Origin: Oscillospiraceae bacterium | Lineage (GTDB): Bacteria > Bacillota > Clostridia > Oscillospirales > Oscillospiraceae | Direction of reading: 5' to 3' | DNA length: 41,962 bases | NCBI GenBank assembly: GCA_017861365.1 | Contig: JAGFXR010000014.1 | Coordinates: 1 to 41,962, forward strand | Shown: positions 1 to 7,058 of the stretch, in pieces | Position numbering within the stretch: position 1 is the first letter of the stretch | Layout of the letters: each line of letters opens with the position of its first letter | Notes under the pieces: model-generated | The model's database searches: none | What the model saw: the letters and a program-made list of their open reading frames with translations, nothing else | What the model was told of the DNA's origin: nothing | Translations under genes and position numbers: made by a program

Positions 1-461
1 AGAGTGAGCACGCTTTTAGACAGGGAGTTCATGATGTCATGGCTGGGTGCCTTCATAACGACATCGCGGACAAAATTGGTGGGCAGAGAACGGCAGGCCG
101 CCAGAGCTTCCTTAAACTGCTCCAGTTCAGCCTGCTTCGGCAGACTTCCCAGCAGCAGAAGATAGGCGACCTCCTCGAAGCCGTACCGGTTCTCCCGCAG
201 AAAGCCCTGGGTCAGCTCGTTAATTTCATAACCCCGGTAGTAAAGCTTTCCGTCACAGGGAATCCGTTTCCCGTCTTCTTCGTCAAAGGATTGGATATGA
301 GAAATTTTGGTCAGTCCAGCTAAAACGCCTTGTCCGCTTTTGTCTCGCAGACCGCGTTTCACCTCATAGCGCTCGTAGAGCGCAGGATCAATTTTGCACA
401 GATCATTGCACAGATCGGCGTAGTGATGGACAATTAACTCTAAATCGTGTTTTTTCGCCAT
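1..461 (-). CDS. gltA: Citrate synthase, 3' part cut by window edge
   Basis: Condenses oxaloacetate and acetyl-CoA to citrate in the cytoplasm, the entry step of the TCA arm that leads to 2-oxoglutarate and glutamate. About 153 N-terminal residues are visible, starting MAKKHDLELIVHHYADLC. Recognised from the family's conserved N-terminal block: RDKSGQGVLAGLTKIS, then DGKLYYRGYEINEL, then FEEVAYLLLLGSLP, and VMKAPSHDIMNSL near the edge. The catalytic His/Asp residues lie beyond the window, so activity cannot be judged. The start is the ATG at 461, preceded by AGAAAGGACG. It lies 38 bases after the stop of the TIGR04255 gene in the same direction, with no promoter or terminator seen between, so the two are probably co-transcribed. 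The long N-terminal extension before RGLRDKSG fits the clostridial citrate synthase subgroup. Confidence in the family is high. Confidence 0.9.
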   Translation of the reverse strand, partial: MAKKHDLELIVHHYADLCNDLCKIDPALYERYEVKRGLRDKSGQGVLAGLTKISHIQSFDEEDGKRIPCDGKLYYRGYEINELTQGFLRENRYGFEEVAYLLLLGSLPKQAELEQFKEALAACRSLPTNFVRDVVMKAPSHDIMNSLSKSVLT

Positions 462-499
462 AGTAACGTCCTTTCTGAATCGGTCTTGGCATCCGTTTT

Positions 500-1288
500 T
501 TAAAGAGCGGAAGGAGAGAGCGCATTGTGAAGTGTGTCGCTCACCGCGCCCCGGAACAGCTCCGTGGCGTGTTTGTGCAGCGTTTCCAGATTGCCGCTGA
601 TCCGGTCGCCTGTAATATTTCCCTTCATAGATACATCGCAGTCAAAAATAAATTTGACCTCACTGTCCGCTTGTCCCATCTTATTGACCAGCCCAGGACC
701 GGTGTGAAGCTTCAGCAGACAGCCGTCAGACAGCCGCAGCTCCGTCTCCGTGGACGCTTTTACCACGTCAGCCTCGGAAATCTCATCGCCGGCCATCAGC
801 CCGAGATGAGGCCCGGCAATCAGCTCCTTCCATGCATAACCCTCCAGATTCAGGGCCTTGCGGGAAATGGCGTTGACGTAACGCAGACCCAGACGGTCAA
901 ACAGGGCGACACGGTAGAGATTGAGGAAGCTGACCAGCGGCTGGTCAAAGCGCTGGGCAAAGTCTTCCCAATTCTCATAGTTCAGCGTAGACAGCGCGAT
1001 AAAGCTGTTGGTGACATTCAATTTCCACATGCCATCAGCGGAAATAAAGTGATAGTTGGTCACGGGCTTGCGTTCCGGGGCCGATCCTGCCGCTCCATTT
1101 GCGGCCACCTGAGCGGGAACCAGCTCATTGCGTACGGTATATCGGGGAAACTCATCCCGGATCGCCTCCTGGAACTCCACCGGCTCATTGACGCCGATGG
1201 ACAGAACAGTAGGAAATCGGAGCTGGCAGATAACCTCTACCAGCTGGTTTTTCTCATAGCTTACACGGGGAAGATTGGAAAATAACAT
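500..1288 (-). CDS. TIGR04255 family protein, function unknown
   Basis: A 262-residue soluble protein with no membrane segment or signal peptide. It begins with a conserved block of the type seen in TIGR04255, a sporadically distributed family with no known function (residues about 7-26: PRVSYEKNQLVEVICQLRFP). The middle holds a hydrophobic/aromatic stretch (WKLNVTNSFIALSTLNYENW) and DRLGLRYVNAISR, also typical of the family; the C-terminal third looks like a beta-rich domain ending in a helix. The ATG at 1288 has a good ribosome site, AAAGGAGG, 10 bases upstream. A consensus promoter lies about 180 bases upstream, leaving a long leader with a hairpin. Citrate synthase follows after 38 bases, suggesting a shared transcript, though no metabolic link is known. 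I recognise the family but assign no function. Confidence 0.75.
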   Translation of the reverse strand: MLFSNLPRVSYEKNQLVEVICQLRFPTVLSIGVNEPVEFQEAIRDEFPRYTVRNELVPAQVAANGAAGSAPERKPVTNYHFISADGMWKLNVTNSFIALSTLNYENWEDFAQRFDQPLVSFLNLYRVALFDRLGLRYVNAISRKALNLEGYAWKELIAGPHLGLMAGDEISEADVVKASTETELRLSDGCLLKLHTGPGLVNKMGQADSEVKFIFDCDVSMKGNITGDRISGNLETLHKHATELFRGAVSDTLHNALSPSAL

Positions 1289-1351
1289 GGCTGGGCAGCC
1301 TCCTTTGTGATGCGTATCCGGCAGCGGACATCAGTTTTGAAAATGAGTGCA

Positions 1352-1387
1352 GTGCCTCCGCATCGATGATTTCACGATGTGGAGCAC
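1352..1387 (-). other. Hairpin in leader of the TIGR04255-citrate synthase operon
   Basis: Imperfect inverted repeat: arms 1352-1365 and 1375-1387 pair over 13 positions with one bulged base and one G-U, around a 9-base loop. It lies in the roughly 180-base leader between the promoter at 1471-1499 and the start codon at 1288. No U-tract follows it on the minus strand, so it is not an intrinsic terminator. It may be a regulatory or stabilising structure; no known riboswitch motif was recognised. Confidence 0.45.
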
Positions 1388-1470
1388 GCGATAACAGCTA
1401 GTGGATGAGACCATAATCTCTCCGGTTTGAGCATAGTGCCGCCGGGCGCTGTTGAGCATCCATTTGTTCT

Positions 1471-1499
1471 ATTGTAACCGTGCAGCCTGGGATTGTCAA
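1471..1499 (-). promoter_or_regulatory. Sigma-A promoter for the TIGR04255-citrate synthase operon
   Basis: On the minus strand: -35 TTGACA (1494-1499), 17-base spacer, -10 TACAAT (1471-1476). Transcription should start near 1464, giving a long leader of about 175 bases. The rest of the 1289-1712 gap holds this leader, its hairpin, an AT-rich stretch (about 1510-1620) with no gene I can support, and the terminator of the upstream kinase gene. Confidence 0.75.
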
Positions 1500-1617
1500 A
1501 CACGAAGCGCTCATCAAATGCTAATTTTTTGTGAATACTACAGCTTTTTCACAAATAAATCCATAAAACAGCTGAATATATCTGTCGATAAGTAACAACA
1601 ATCATGGAAATTTTAGT

Positions 1618-1661
1618 AAAAAATAATAAAGGCGTTCCTCCGGTTCTGCCGGGGGAACGCC
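1618..1661 (-). terminator. Terminator of the first two-component operon
   Basis: Arms 1631-1638 and 1654-1661 (GGCGTTCC / GGAACGCC) form a perfect 8-pair outer stem, extended by an inner CCGG/CCGG pairing. On the minus strand it is followed by TTTATTATTTTTT (1630-1618). It sits 50 bases after the histidine kinase stop at 1713. Confidence 0.8.
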
Positions 1662-1712
1662 AGATTGCCCAAGTCCGACCGCCGCCTTTGACCGCCGGTA
1701 TATGGTTTCTAT

Positions 1713-3224
1713 TCAGTCCGACAGAGGATGCTCCGGTTCTTCCGGCGCATCCATCGGAAGGGTAATGGTCGCCTTGAACAAGTCACCGTCAATGGACAGC
1801 TCGAAGCTGCCATCCTGAAGCTCCGTGAGACTGCGGGCAATGGACAATCCCAGCCCGGAGCCCTCCGTCGCCCGGGATGTGTCACCGCGGACAAAGCGCT
1901 CCAGCAGCGCGTCTGGATCAATATTCAGCGGCTCTCTGGAAATATTTTTGACGGCCAGTGCCGCCTGCTTCTGAAAAACGGAAATTTCCAGATAAACCCG
2001 GGTATTCTCCAGTGCGTATTTGACGCAATTACTCAGTAAATTGTCCAAAATCCGCCACAGATGCCGCCCGTCCGCCACCACATAGACGGGCTTTGTGGGC
2101 AGAGTCAGCCGCAGGGAGAGCCCTTGCCCGGTCATTTTTTCCTCATACTCCCCCGTTGCCTGAGTAATCAACTGAACCAGATCCAGCCGCTCCCGCTCCA
2201 CCGACAAATTGCCGGTGGACGCCTTGGAAGCCTCCACCAAGTCTTCGGTAAGCTTTTTCAGACGCTGGGATTTTCGCTCCAGCACGTCCAGATAGCCCCG
2301 AACGGTCTCGTCGTCAATATTCTCTTTTTTCAATAGATCCACATAATTGATGATGGAGGTCAGCGGCGTTTTTAAATCATGGGATACATTGGTAATCAGC
2401 TCTGCTTTGAAATGCTCGCTTTTATACCGTTCCTCTACCGCATGATTGATGGCAAGCCCCAGACAATTCAATTGATTGGCATGCTCTCTCAAATCCGGCA
2501 GCATCCCCTGGGTATCGATGTGATAATCGGTGTCCCCACTAAGAATGGTGGCGGTTCCGGCGCGAATGACGCTCCATTGCGCTATCCAGCGCAGCAGAAA
2601 GAACAGTGCCGTCACCTGCAGCAGCAAACACAGCAGGAACCCCACGCGCATCACCGACATGAGTCCCGCGGAGACCATCACATACCCGCAGAACAACACT
2701 GCGCTGCGCCAGTATAGCGGCAGCCGCAGGATAACTTCCCTCCAGATTCTTCCCCAGTGCAGATAAAGCCGGCAGAGCAGCGTATTGCTCCACAGTGTCT
2801 TGCTTTTTATGCGGGTGGCCAGAGTGAATGACAGCGCCAATGTGATTGACGCCGCAGGCGCATATATCACCAGCAGATAAAGGGTAAACTCCCAGTGCGT
2901 AAAATACGAAATGACGTTCAGACTGTCCGCGGCAAAGCACAAAAGCAGCGCATACGGAAACGCGATCACGGCGAGATAGAGATCAAAGGGAATGCGATCC
3001 TGCCAATTGAGTACAATTCCCTCCCGCGACGGCCTGCGTCCCGCCTGACTCAGAAGCTGCACCCAGACCACTGTCGCGGCGGCCAATACACCGATGCCGC
3101 AAAGCAGCTCGGCGGTGCTCTCATTTTCCAGGGAGTCCGCCAGCATCAGGAACGCCGCCAAAAGGCCGGTAAGAACAATCAGCGCGCCGATGGCCTTGGC
3201 CCTGGGGTTCCAAGCCGGTCTCAT
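1713..3224 (-). CDS. Membrane sensor histidine kinase
   Basis: A 503-residue two-component sensor. Roughly the first 215 residues hold about six hydrophobic membrane segments (near 12-30, 40-58, 78-98, 112-136, 171-190, 195-215) with no sizeable extracellular domain, so the signal is probably sensed in or at the membrane. A short HAMP-like linker leads to the HisKA dimerisation helix with the phospho-acceptor at H282 (NVSHDLKTPLTSI). The ATPase domain carries the N box DNLLSNCVKYA (about 387-397) and the glycine-rich GSGLGLSI. The gene starts at an ATG that overlaps the response regulator's stop by 4 bases (ATGA), so the pair is translationally coupled. A terminator follows at 1618-1661. The H-box with HDLKTPL resembles the kinases that partner OmpR-type regulators in Clostridia. 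The stimulus is unknown and nothing nearby points clearly to one. Confidence 0.9.
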   Translation of the reverse strand: MRPAWNPRAKAIGALIVLTGLLAAFLMLADSLENESTAELLCGIGVLAAATVVWVQLLSQAGRRPSREGIVLNWQDRIPFDLYLAVIAFPYALLLCFAADSLNVISYFTHWEFTLYLLVIYAPAASITLALSFTLATRIKSKTLWSNTLLCRLYLHWGRIWREVILRLPLYWRSAVLFCGYVMVSAGLMSVMRVGFLLCLLLQVTALFFLLRWIAQWSVIRAGTATILSGDTDYHIDTQGMLPDLREHANQLNCLGLAINHAVEERYKSEHFKAELITNVSHDLKTPLTSIINYVDLLKKENIDDETVRGYLDVLERKSQRLKKLTEDLVEASKASTGNLSVERERLDLVQLITQATGEYEEKMTGQGLSLRLTLPTKPVYVVADGRHLWRILDNLLSNCVKYALENTRVYLEISVFQKQAALAVKNISREPLNIDPDALLERFVRGDTSRATEGSGLGLSIARSLTELQDGSFELSIDGDLFKATITLPMDAPEEPEHPLSD

Positions 3225-3913
3225 AACGCCTTCTCCATTTTATAGCCAAGTCCCCAAACCACTTTAATATAGCGGGGGCTGGCGGGATCAATCTCAATTT
3301 TTTCCCTCAAATGGCGGATGTGCACGGCGACGGTGTTTTCCGCACCAACAGCGGGATCGTTCCAGACCTGCTCATAAATTTGCGTGGTGGAATAAACCCG
3401 CCCGGGATGCTCCATCAAGAGCTTTAAAATATTATATTCAATGGGCGTCAGGTTCACGGGCTCACCGTCCACCGTGACCTCCTTGGCGCCGTCATCCAGG
3501 ACAACGCCCCCGTTTTCCAGGCAGGCTTCCTTTTTCTCCTGCCCGCCCAGGGTGATATAGCGGCGCAGCTGACTTTTGACCCGCGCAATCACCTCTACCG
3601 GATTAAATGGCTTGGTGATATAGTCATCCGCGCCGATATTCAGACCCAGGATTTTGTCAGTATCCTCACTTTTCGCGGTCAGGAGAATGATAGGGATATT
3701 GCAGGTTTCCCGCAGCTTTGCCGTGGCGTGGATTCCATCCATCTCCGGCATCATGATATCCATCAAAATCAGGTGTATTTCATGCTGCCTGACCAGAGAA
3801 AGTGCCTCCGCTCCGCCGCCGGCGCGAAGCGTACGATAGCCCTGGCTGCCCAGATAAATCTCCAGCGCCGACACAATGTCCTGATCATCGTCGCACACTA
3901 AAATAGTATACAA
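3221..3913 (-). CDS. OmpR/PhoB-type response regulator
   Basis: A 230-residue transcription factor partnered with the kinase that follows it. The N-terminal receiver domain has the acidic pocket CDDDQD, phospho-acceptor D52 (LILMDIMMPEMDG) and the conserved K in DDYITKPF. The C-terminal winged helix (about 135-228) ends in the usual WGLGYKME motif. I place the start at the TTG at 3913, because GAGGTGA lies 5 bases ahead of it and because the promoter -10 at 3933-3938 overlaps the upstream in-frame ATG (3937), which would therefore not be transcribed. An ATG start at 3937 would give 238 residues with a poor ribosome site. The 3' end overlaps the kinase gene by 4 bases. The target genes are unknown; autoregulation is possible. 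Confidence 0.9.
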   Translation of the reverse strand: MYTILVCDDDQDIVSALEIYLGSQGYRTLRAGGGAEALSLVRQHEIHLILMDIMMPEMDGIHATAKLRETCNIPIILLTAKSEDTDKILGLNIGADDYITKPFNPVEVIARVKSQLRRYITLGGQEKKEACLENGGVVLDDGAKEVTVDGEPVNLTPIEYNILKLLMEHPGRVYSTTQIYEQVWNDPAVGAENTVAVHIRHLREKIEIDPASPRYIKVVWGLGYKMEKAL

Positions 3914-3932
3914 AAGCCTCACCTCTTGTATC

Positions 3933-3960
3933 ATCATATCAGCTGCGCCTTAAAACACAA
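3933..3960 (-). promoter_or_regulatory. Promoter of the first two-component operon
   Basis: Minus strand: -35 TTGTGT (3955-3960), 16-base spacer, extended -10 TGATATGAT with the hexamer at 3933-3938. The expected start point near 3926 gives a leader of only about a dozen bases before the TTG start, enough for the ribosome site. This is an inference from motif match. Confidence 0.5.
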
Positions 3961-4013
3961 GAGTGAAATTTCTTAAGAAGCCATTAAGCGCTTCCAAATC
4001 CAATCCGCGCGAG

Positions 4014-4052
4014 CCGGCGGCGAAAGCCGCAGACAGCTGCTTCCGCCGCCGG
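4014..4052 (-). other. Strong GC hairpin between convergent signals, no U-tract
   Basis: Arms 4014-4027 and 4039-4052 (CCGGCGGCGAAAGC / GCTTCCGCCGCCGG) pair at 13 of 14 positions around an 11-base loop. It lies just after the stop (4057) of the coiled-coil gene on the minus strand, where a terminator is expected, but no run of T follows. It may be a factor-assisted terminator or an RNA-end stabiliser. Confidence 0.5.
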
Positions 4053-4056
4053 TAGC

Positions 4057-4356
4057 CTATGACCACACGTTAAAAATCGCTGTGAGCACCAACGTAACCA
4101 ACGCAGAAACGACAGCTGTCAGCGCCTTTTCCACCATTCCGTTCCAGCGTCGTGCCGGAATATGCTCCAGCACCTCCACCTTATGGCTGACCGAATCCAG
4201 TATACTGGCAATGTTGCTTTGATTGCTTCGCATTTCCTGCATACACAGGCAGATTTCCTCGATTGTCGTCTCCAGCTGCTCCAGCTTTTCGATGCGCCGC
4301 GTATTTTCCCGAATGGAAAGCTCGGCTTCAATGAGTCTGTCATGGTCGTCCGCCAT
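4057..4356 (-). CDS. Small tail-anchored coiled-coil protein
   Basis: A 99-residue protein of unknown role. Residues 6-70 are strongly helical with heptad-like spacing and many charged residues (RRIEKLEQLETTIEEIC), predicting a coiled coil. The last about 22 residues form one hydrophobic segment (ALTAVVSALVTLVLTAIF) before the end, so it should be anchored in the membrane with the coiled coil in the cytoplasm. Layout and size recall phage-type XhlA-like holin-associated proteins and small membrane scaffolds, but there is no phage gene nearby, so I do not call it that. The start at 4356 is set by GGAGGTGATTTTAACC just ahead, an excellent ribosome site. It appears monocistronic, with its own promoter (4388-4417). 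Confidence 0.75.
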   Translation of the reverse strand: MADDHDRLIEAELSIRENTRRIEKLEQLETTIEEICLCMQEMRSNQSNIASILDSVSHKVEVLEHIPARRWNGMVEKALTAVVSALVTLVLTAIFNVWS

Positions 4357-4387
4357 GGTTAAAATCACCTCCAACCGTTGCCACAAC

Positions 4388-4417
4388 ATTATATGAAGGC
4401 TCGTTCCATTTTGCGAA
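4388..4417 (-). promoter_or_regulatory. Promoter of the coiled-coil protein gene
   Basis: Minus strand: -10 TATAAT (4388-4393) with -35 TTCGCA (4412-4417) at 18 bases. The -10 is perfect, the -35 weak. Confidence 0.5.
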
Positions 4418-4490
4418 CATAACAGGCAATCGCGCGGATCACGCAACTGCTTCCCGGTCGGCAGAGATCAGCTCATTTTTAATTGTTTGC

Positions 4491-4519
4491 TTGCTTTTTG
4501 TTTCATCTCATGTTATAAT
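4491..4519 (+). promoter_or_regulatory. Promoter ahead of the Mn2+ riboswitch
   Basis: Plus strand: extended -10 TGTTATAAT (hexamer 4514-4519), -35-like TTGCTT (4491-4496), 17-base spacer. Transcription should begin near 4526, just before the riboswitch aptamer. Confidence 0.65.
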
Positions 4520-4533
4520 ATTTCTTAATGAAA

Positions 4534-4631
4534 GTTAAAAGGGAGTAACTGCCGATCCGGTGATAAAGTCAACATACTGACCGCAAGGTCTGGCTTTATC
4601 CGGCTGTTTTCAGCTAAGTGAGACTTTTGAC
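4534..4631 (+). ncRNA. yybP-ykoY manganese riboswitch aptamer
   Basis: It carries the class's conserved segments in order: GGGAGTAACTGCC (4541-4553), TCAACATACTGACC with GCAA and GGTC (4569-4590), and CTAAGTGAGAC (4614-4624). Helix P1 forms between 4534-4541 (GTTAAAAG) and 4624-4631 (CTTTTGAC). The 3' strand of P1 is also the 5' arm of the terminator that follows, so ligand-stabilised P1 should block termination and switch the gene on. The downstream gene is a UPF0016 manganese exporter, the classic target. Known for the class: Mn2+ is the ligand. Confidence 0.9.
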
Positions 4632-4704
4632 ACAATGACGCGACTGCAATTCCGCGCCCTATGGCCTGGAATCGATTCACGCATTGTGTCAAAAGTCTTT
4701 TTTA
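4621..4704 (+). terminator. Riboswitch-controlled terminator
   Basis: Arms 4621-4637 (AGACTTTTGACACAATG) and 4682-4698 are perfectly complementary over 17 bases and are followed by TTTTTTATAT. The interior contains a second helix (ATTCC/GGAAT). The 5' arm overlaps the P1 helix of the aptamer, which makes this the expression platform. Confidence 0.9.
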
Positions 4705-4831
4705 TATATACGGTTCACCCTCTTTTCAGGCGATTGAGGACATCGCTTGAACGGAGTCGTCCAGACAAATGCCCCGCGAAACAACCACGGTTGATTCGGC
4801 AGGCATTACCAATCAGTTGGGAGGAAATATT

Positions 4832-5533
4832 TTGGCAACATTGATCAAAGCGCTGTTGCTGGTTGTGGTTGCGGAGATGGGAGACAAAACGCAGCTACTG
4901 GCAATGGCAATGGCAAGCAAGTATCGGGCAAAGCAGGTTATTTTGGGGGTATTAATCGCCACGTTACTCAATCACGCGCTGGCGGTGGCGGCGGGCACTT
5001 ATCTGAGCTCGTTCATTCCCATGGACGCGGTTAAATTGGCAGCAGCTGTGGCGTTTCTCGTATTTGGACTGTGGACACTGCGGGGTGATAAGCTTGACGA
5101 AGAGGAGTGCGGAACAAAACGCCGGTTTGGTCCGGTGATCACGGTGGCAATCGCGTTTTTTCTTGCCGAAATGGGGGACAAGACGCAGCTCATGACCATC
5201 GCCATTGCGGCGGACAGCACGCAGCCTCTGTTCATCCTCATGGGCACAACCATCGGTATGCTGATTGCAGACGGAATTGGAATCCTTGGCGGCGCGTGGA
5301 TGGCAAAGCATGTGCCGGAGCGCTACATCAAATGGACAGCCGGAATGATCTTCCTGGTATTCGGAACCGTAACACTCTATCAGGAGGCTCCAGCCTTCCT
5401 GCTCCATCCTCTGCCCATCGTGCTGTATGTGGCTGTGCTGGGCGGCCTGATTTATCTGTTCGGCGTGAAGTTATCCTATCACCGGAAAACGGCCAAACCG
5501 GCGGAGCAGCCCGATGGAACCGGAACTGTGTAA
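4832..5533 (+). CDS. mneA: UPF0016/TMEM165 family manganese exporter
   Basis: A 233-residue polytopic membrane protein that should export Mn2+ (or exchange cation for H+). It contains the family's duplicated signature E-x-G-D-K-T twice: AEMGDKTQLLAMA near residues 13-25 and AEMGDKTQLMTIA near 119-131, each within a three-helix half, six membrane segments in all. The start is the TTG at 4832: GGGAGG lies 8 bases ahead, and translation from there begins MATLIKALLLVV, the family's normal N terminus. An in-frame ATG at 4769 would add 21 polar residues and lacks a ribosome site. Regulation is by the Mn2+ riboswitch immediately upstream, which supports the manganese assignment. The symbol follows the Bacillus/Streptococcus usage and is by analogy. 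Confidence 0.88.
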   Translation: MATLIKALLLVVVAEMGDKTQLLAMAMASKYRAKQVILGVLIATLLNHALAVAAGTYLSSFIPMDAVKLAAAVAFLVFGLWTLRGDKLDEEECGTKRRFGPVITVAIAFFLAEMGDKTQLMTIAIAADSTQPLFILMGTTIGMLIADGIGILGGAWMAKHVPERYIKWTAGMIFLVFGTVTLYQEAPAFLLHPLPIVLYVAVLGGLIYLFGVKLSYHRKTAKPAEQPDGTGTV

Positions 5534-5601
5534 TCATTTCAGTGAATCCTGTCAGGCCGGACGTTCTGTCCCCGATTCGCCCCGGGCCATATCGGCAAGC
5601 C

Positions 5602-5630
5602 TTGCAAAACCCTTCAAGCTATAATAAAAT
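5602..5630 (+). promoter_or_regulatory. Promoter of the guanylate-kinase-like gene
   Basis: Plus strand: -35 TTGCAA (5602-5607), 17-base spacer, -10 TAAAAT (5625-5630). It lies 30 bases before the start codon. No terminator is seen between the exporter gene and this site, so read-through is also possible. Confidence 0.55.
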
Positions 5631-5660
5631 AAGAGGTATCAAAACGATTGAGGGGATGGC

Positions 5661-6248
5661 ATGGGAAAAATAATCTGTCTCATCGGGAAAAGCAGCGCCG
5701 GAAAGGACTCCTTGTTTCGTCTTTTGCAGCAGGACGGGCAGTTGGATCTGCACCCTATCATTACCTACACTACAAGACCCATCAGGCAGCATGAGCAGGA
5801 TGGCGCCGACTATCATTTTATCACCCGGGAGGAACTCCACACATTTGAGCAAGCCGGGAAGCTCATTGAAAAACGGACCTATCAGACGGTTCACGGCGAG
5901 TGGCATTACTGCACGGTGGATGACGGAAGCATCCGGCTGTCGGAGGGCAATTACCTGGTGATCACCACGCTGCAGGCCTATGAAAGTCTGAAGCGCTTCT
6001 TCGGCTCCAATCAGGTGATCCCGATTTATATCAAGGTCCCGGACGTTACGCGGCTGGAGCGGGCCATCGCCCGTGAAAAACAGCAGCAGCAGCCAAACTA
6101 TGAGGAGCTGTGCAGACGGTTTCTGGCGGATCAGGCTGATTTCAGCCCAGAGCAGCTGGCCTCCCACGCAATTACGAAGGAATATGAAAATAATTGCCTG
6201 AGAGAATGCTATCAGCAGATTAAGAACGACCTGATGGCGATGCTCTAA
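5661..6248 (+). CDS. Guanylate kinase-like protein
   Basis: A 195-residue P-loop protein of the guanylate kinase family, which phosphorylates GMP to GDP with ATP. The Walker A loop is GKSSAGKDSL (residues 9-18); the canonical G-x-S-G-x-G-K-(S/T) is altered, with D after the lysine. TYTTRPIRQHEQDGADYHFI (36-55) matches the GMP-binding segment (TTRxxRxxExxGxDYxFx). The base-binding region continues with HGEWHYCT. The C-terminal half is charged and shorter in homology to true Gmk, so this could be a paralogue with another role; Clostridia often carry such a second copy. It has its own promoter candidate, GAGGGGAT as ribosome site, and a strong terminator after it. Confidence 0.75.
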   Translation: MGKIICLIGKSSAGKDSLFRLLQQDGQLDLHPIITYTTRPIRQHEQDGADYHFITREELHTFEQAGKLIEKRTYQTVHGEWHYCTVDDGSIRLSEGNYLVITTLQAYESLKRFFGSNQVIPIYIKVPDVTRLERAIAREKQQQQPNYEELCRRFLADQADFSPEQLASHAITKEYENNCLRECYQQIKNDLMAML

Positions 6249-6252
6249 AAGA

Positions 6253-6296
6253 AGGGCCGCGGCAAGCAATTTGCTTTGCCGCGGCCCCTTTTTTCT
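6253..6296. terminator. Bidirectional terminator
   Basis: GGGCCGCGGCAAGC pairs with GCTTTGCCGCGGCCC (one bulge). On the plus strand CCTTTTTTC follows; on the minus strand TTCTTTTAG follows. It serves the convergent guanylate-kinase-like gene (+) and the Mpv17-like gene (-). Confidence 0.85.
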
Positions 6297-6310
6297 GATA
6301 TGTAGTACGT

Positions 6311-6973
6311 TTATTTTTTGGCGCTCTTCATCTTGGAAATCGCCACCAGAATGCCCAGCACGATGGACAGGAAAGCGGAGGCCAGCACACGGTATTCCTG
6401 AGGAAGCAGGAATACAACGGTGTGGCAAGGAATCCAGACAAAGGTCTGAGTTTTCAGCCAGGAGAAGCCCACCATGGTCTGCCAGTCCACACGGGAAACC
6501 AGTTCTTTGACGGAATGGCCCTTCTTTTCAATCTTTGCGTCAATAAACAGGTCGCCAAATTTGTGGAAAATAAACAGCATCGGCCCGAACGTCGTATTCA
6601 TGATAAAGGAAGTAAAAAACGCGGTGGCAAAGGCCACATTGGCAAAGGGAAGCTTTCCGGCTCCTTGCGCATAGGAAACACCACCGGAATAGACGAAAAA
6701 TACAAGGCTAATCGCCATACCCAGCAGACCCCATAAAATTGCCTTAAAAATAAAGCCCTGGGGAATAACCCATTGTTTATTTAGAATCCTTCCGCCCAGC
6801 AGGTCGCCCATGGAGGCGAGGATTGCGAACTTAAAAAATCCGCCCAAGTAAGGATGTGCGCCAGTGATGCTCAGAAACGTGGTTCTGGAGGCGGGTACTA
6901 CCAGCATGACGATCCAGAGCAGCAGGATAAAGCCCCATAGAAAGTCTCCGCCGATATTGCTTTTCTTAGTCAT
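6311..6973 (-). CDS. Mpv17/PMP22-like integral membrane protein
   Basis: A 220-residue protein with about five membrane segments. All signature positions of the (mainly eukaryotic) Mpv17/PMP22 family can be traced in order: HP followed about 15 residues later by GD (HPYLGGFFKFAILASMGDLL), the GP-x-x-x-x-x-H segment (FGPMLFIFHKFGD), a W before the last helices, and WIP-x(7)-LP-x-x-x-RV (VWIPCHTVVFLLPQEYRV), which parallels the family's WPxxQxxNFxxVPxxxRV. Function in that family is unclear (membrane channel or stress role). The start is the ATG at 6973, preceded by AAAAGGTGAAACAAG; an upstream in-frame start at 7039 lacks a ribosome site and would lie upstream of the predicted transcript start. 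Own promoter and terminator indicate a single-gene unit. The family call is by motif reading only. Confidence 0.6.
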   Translation of the reverse strand: MTKKSNIGGDFLWGFILLLWIVMLVVPASRTTFLSITGAHPYLGGFFKFAILASMGDLLGGRILNKQWVIPQGFIFKAILWGLLGMAISLVFFVYSGGVSYAQGAGKLPFANVAFATAFFTSFIMNTTFGPMLFIFHKFGDLFIDAKIEKKGHSVKELVSRVDWQTMVGFSWLKTQTFVWIPCHTVVFLLPQEYRVLASAFLSIVLGILVAISKMKSAKK

Positions 6974-7029
6974 TCTTGTTTCACCTTTTCTCTTCAAAAT
7001 AAATAAATTCATAAATAGCAGACAATTTG

Positions 7030-7058
7030 AGTATAACAATTAATCAGCTAAATTTCAA
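7030..7058 (-). promoter_or_regulatory. Promoter of the Mpv17-like gene
   Basis: Minus strand: -35 TTGAAA (7053-7058), 17-base spacer, -10 TATACT (7030-7035). It gives a leader of about 50 bases before the ATG at 6973. Confidence 0.7.

Noticed and set aside
4769-4831. Upstream ATG start for the manganese exporter
   Set aside because: It adds 21 polar residues before the first helix and has no ribosome site, while TTG at 4832 has GGGAGG and the family N terminus.
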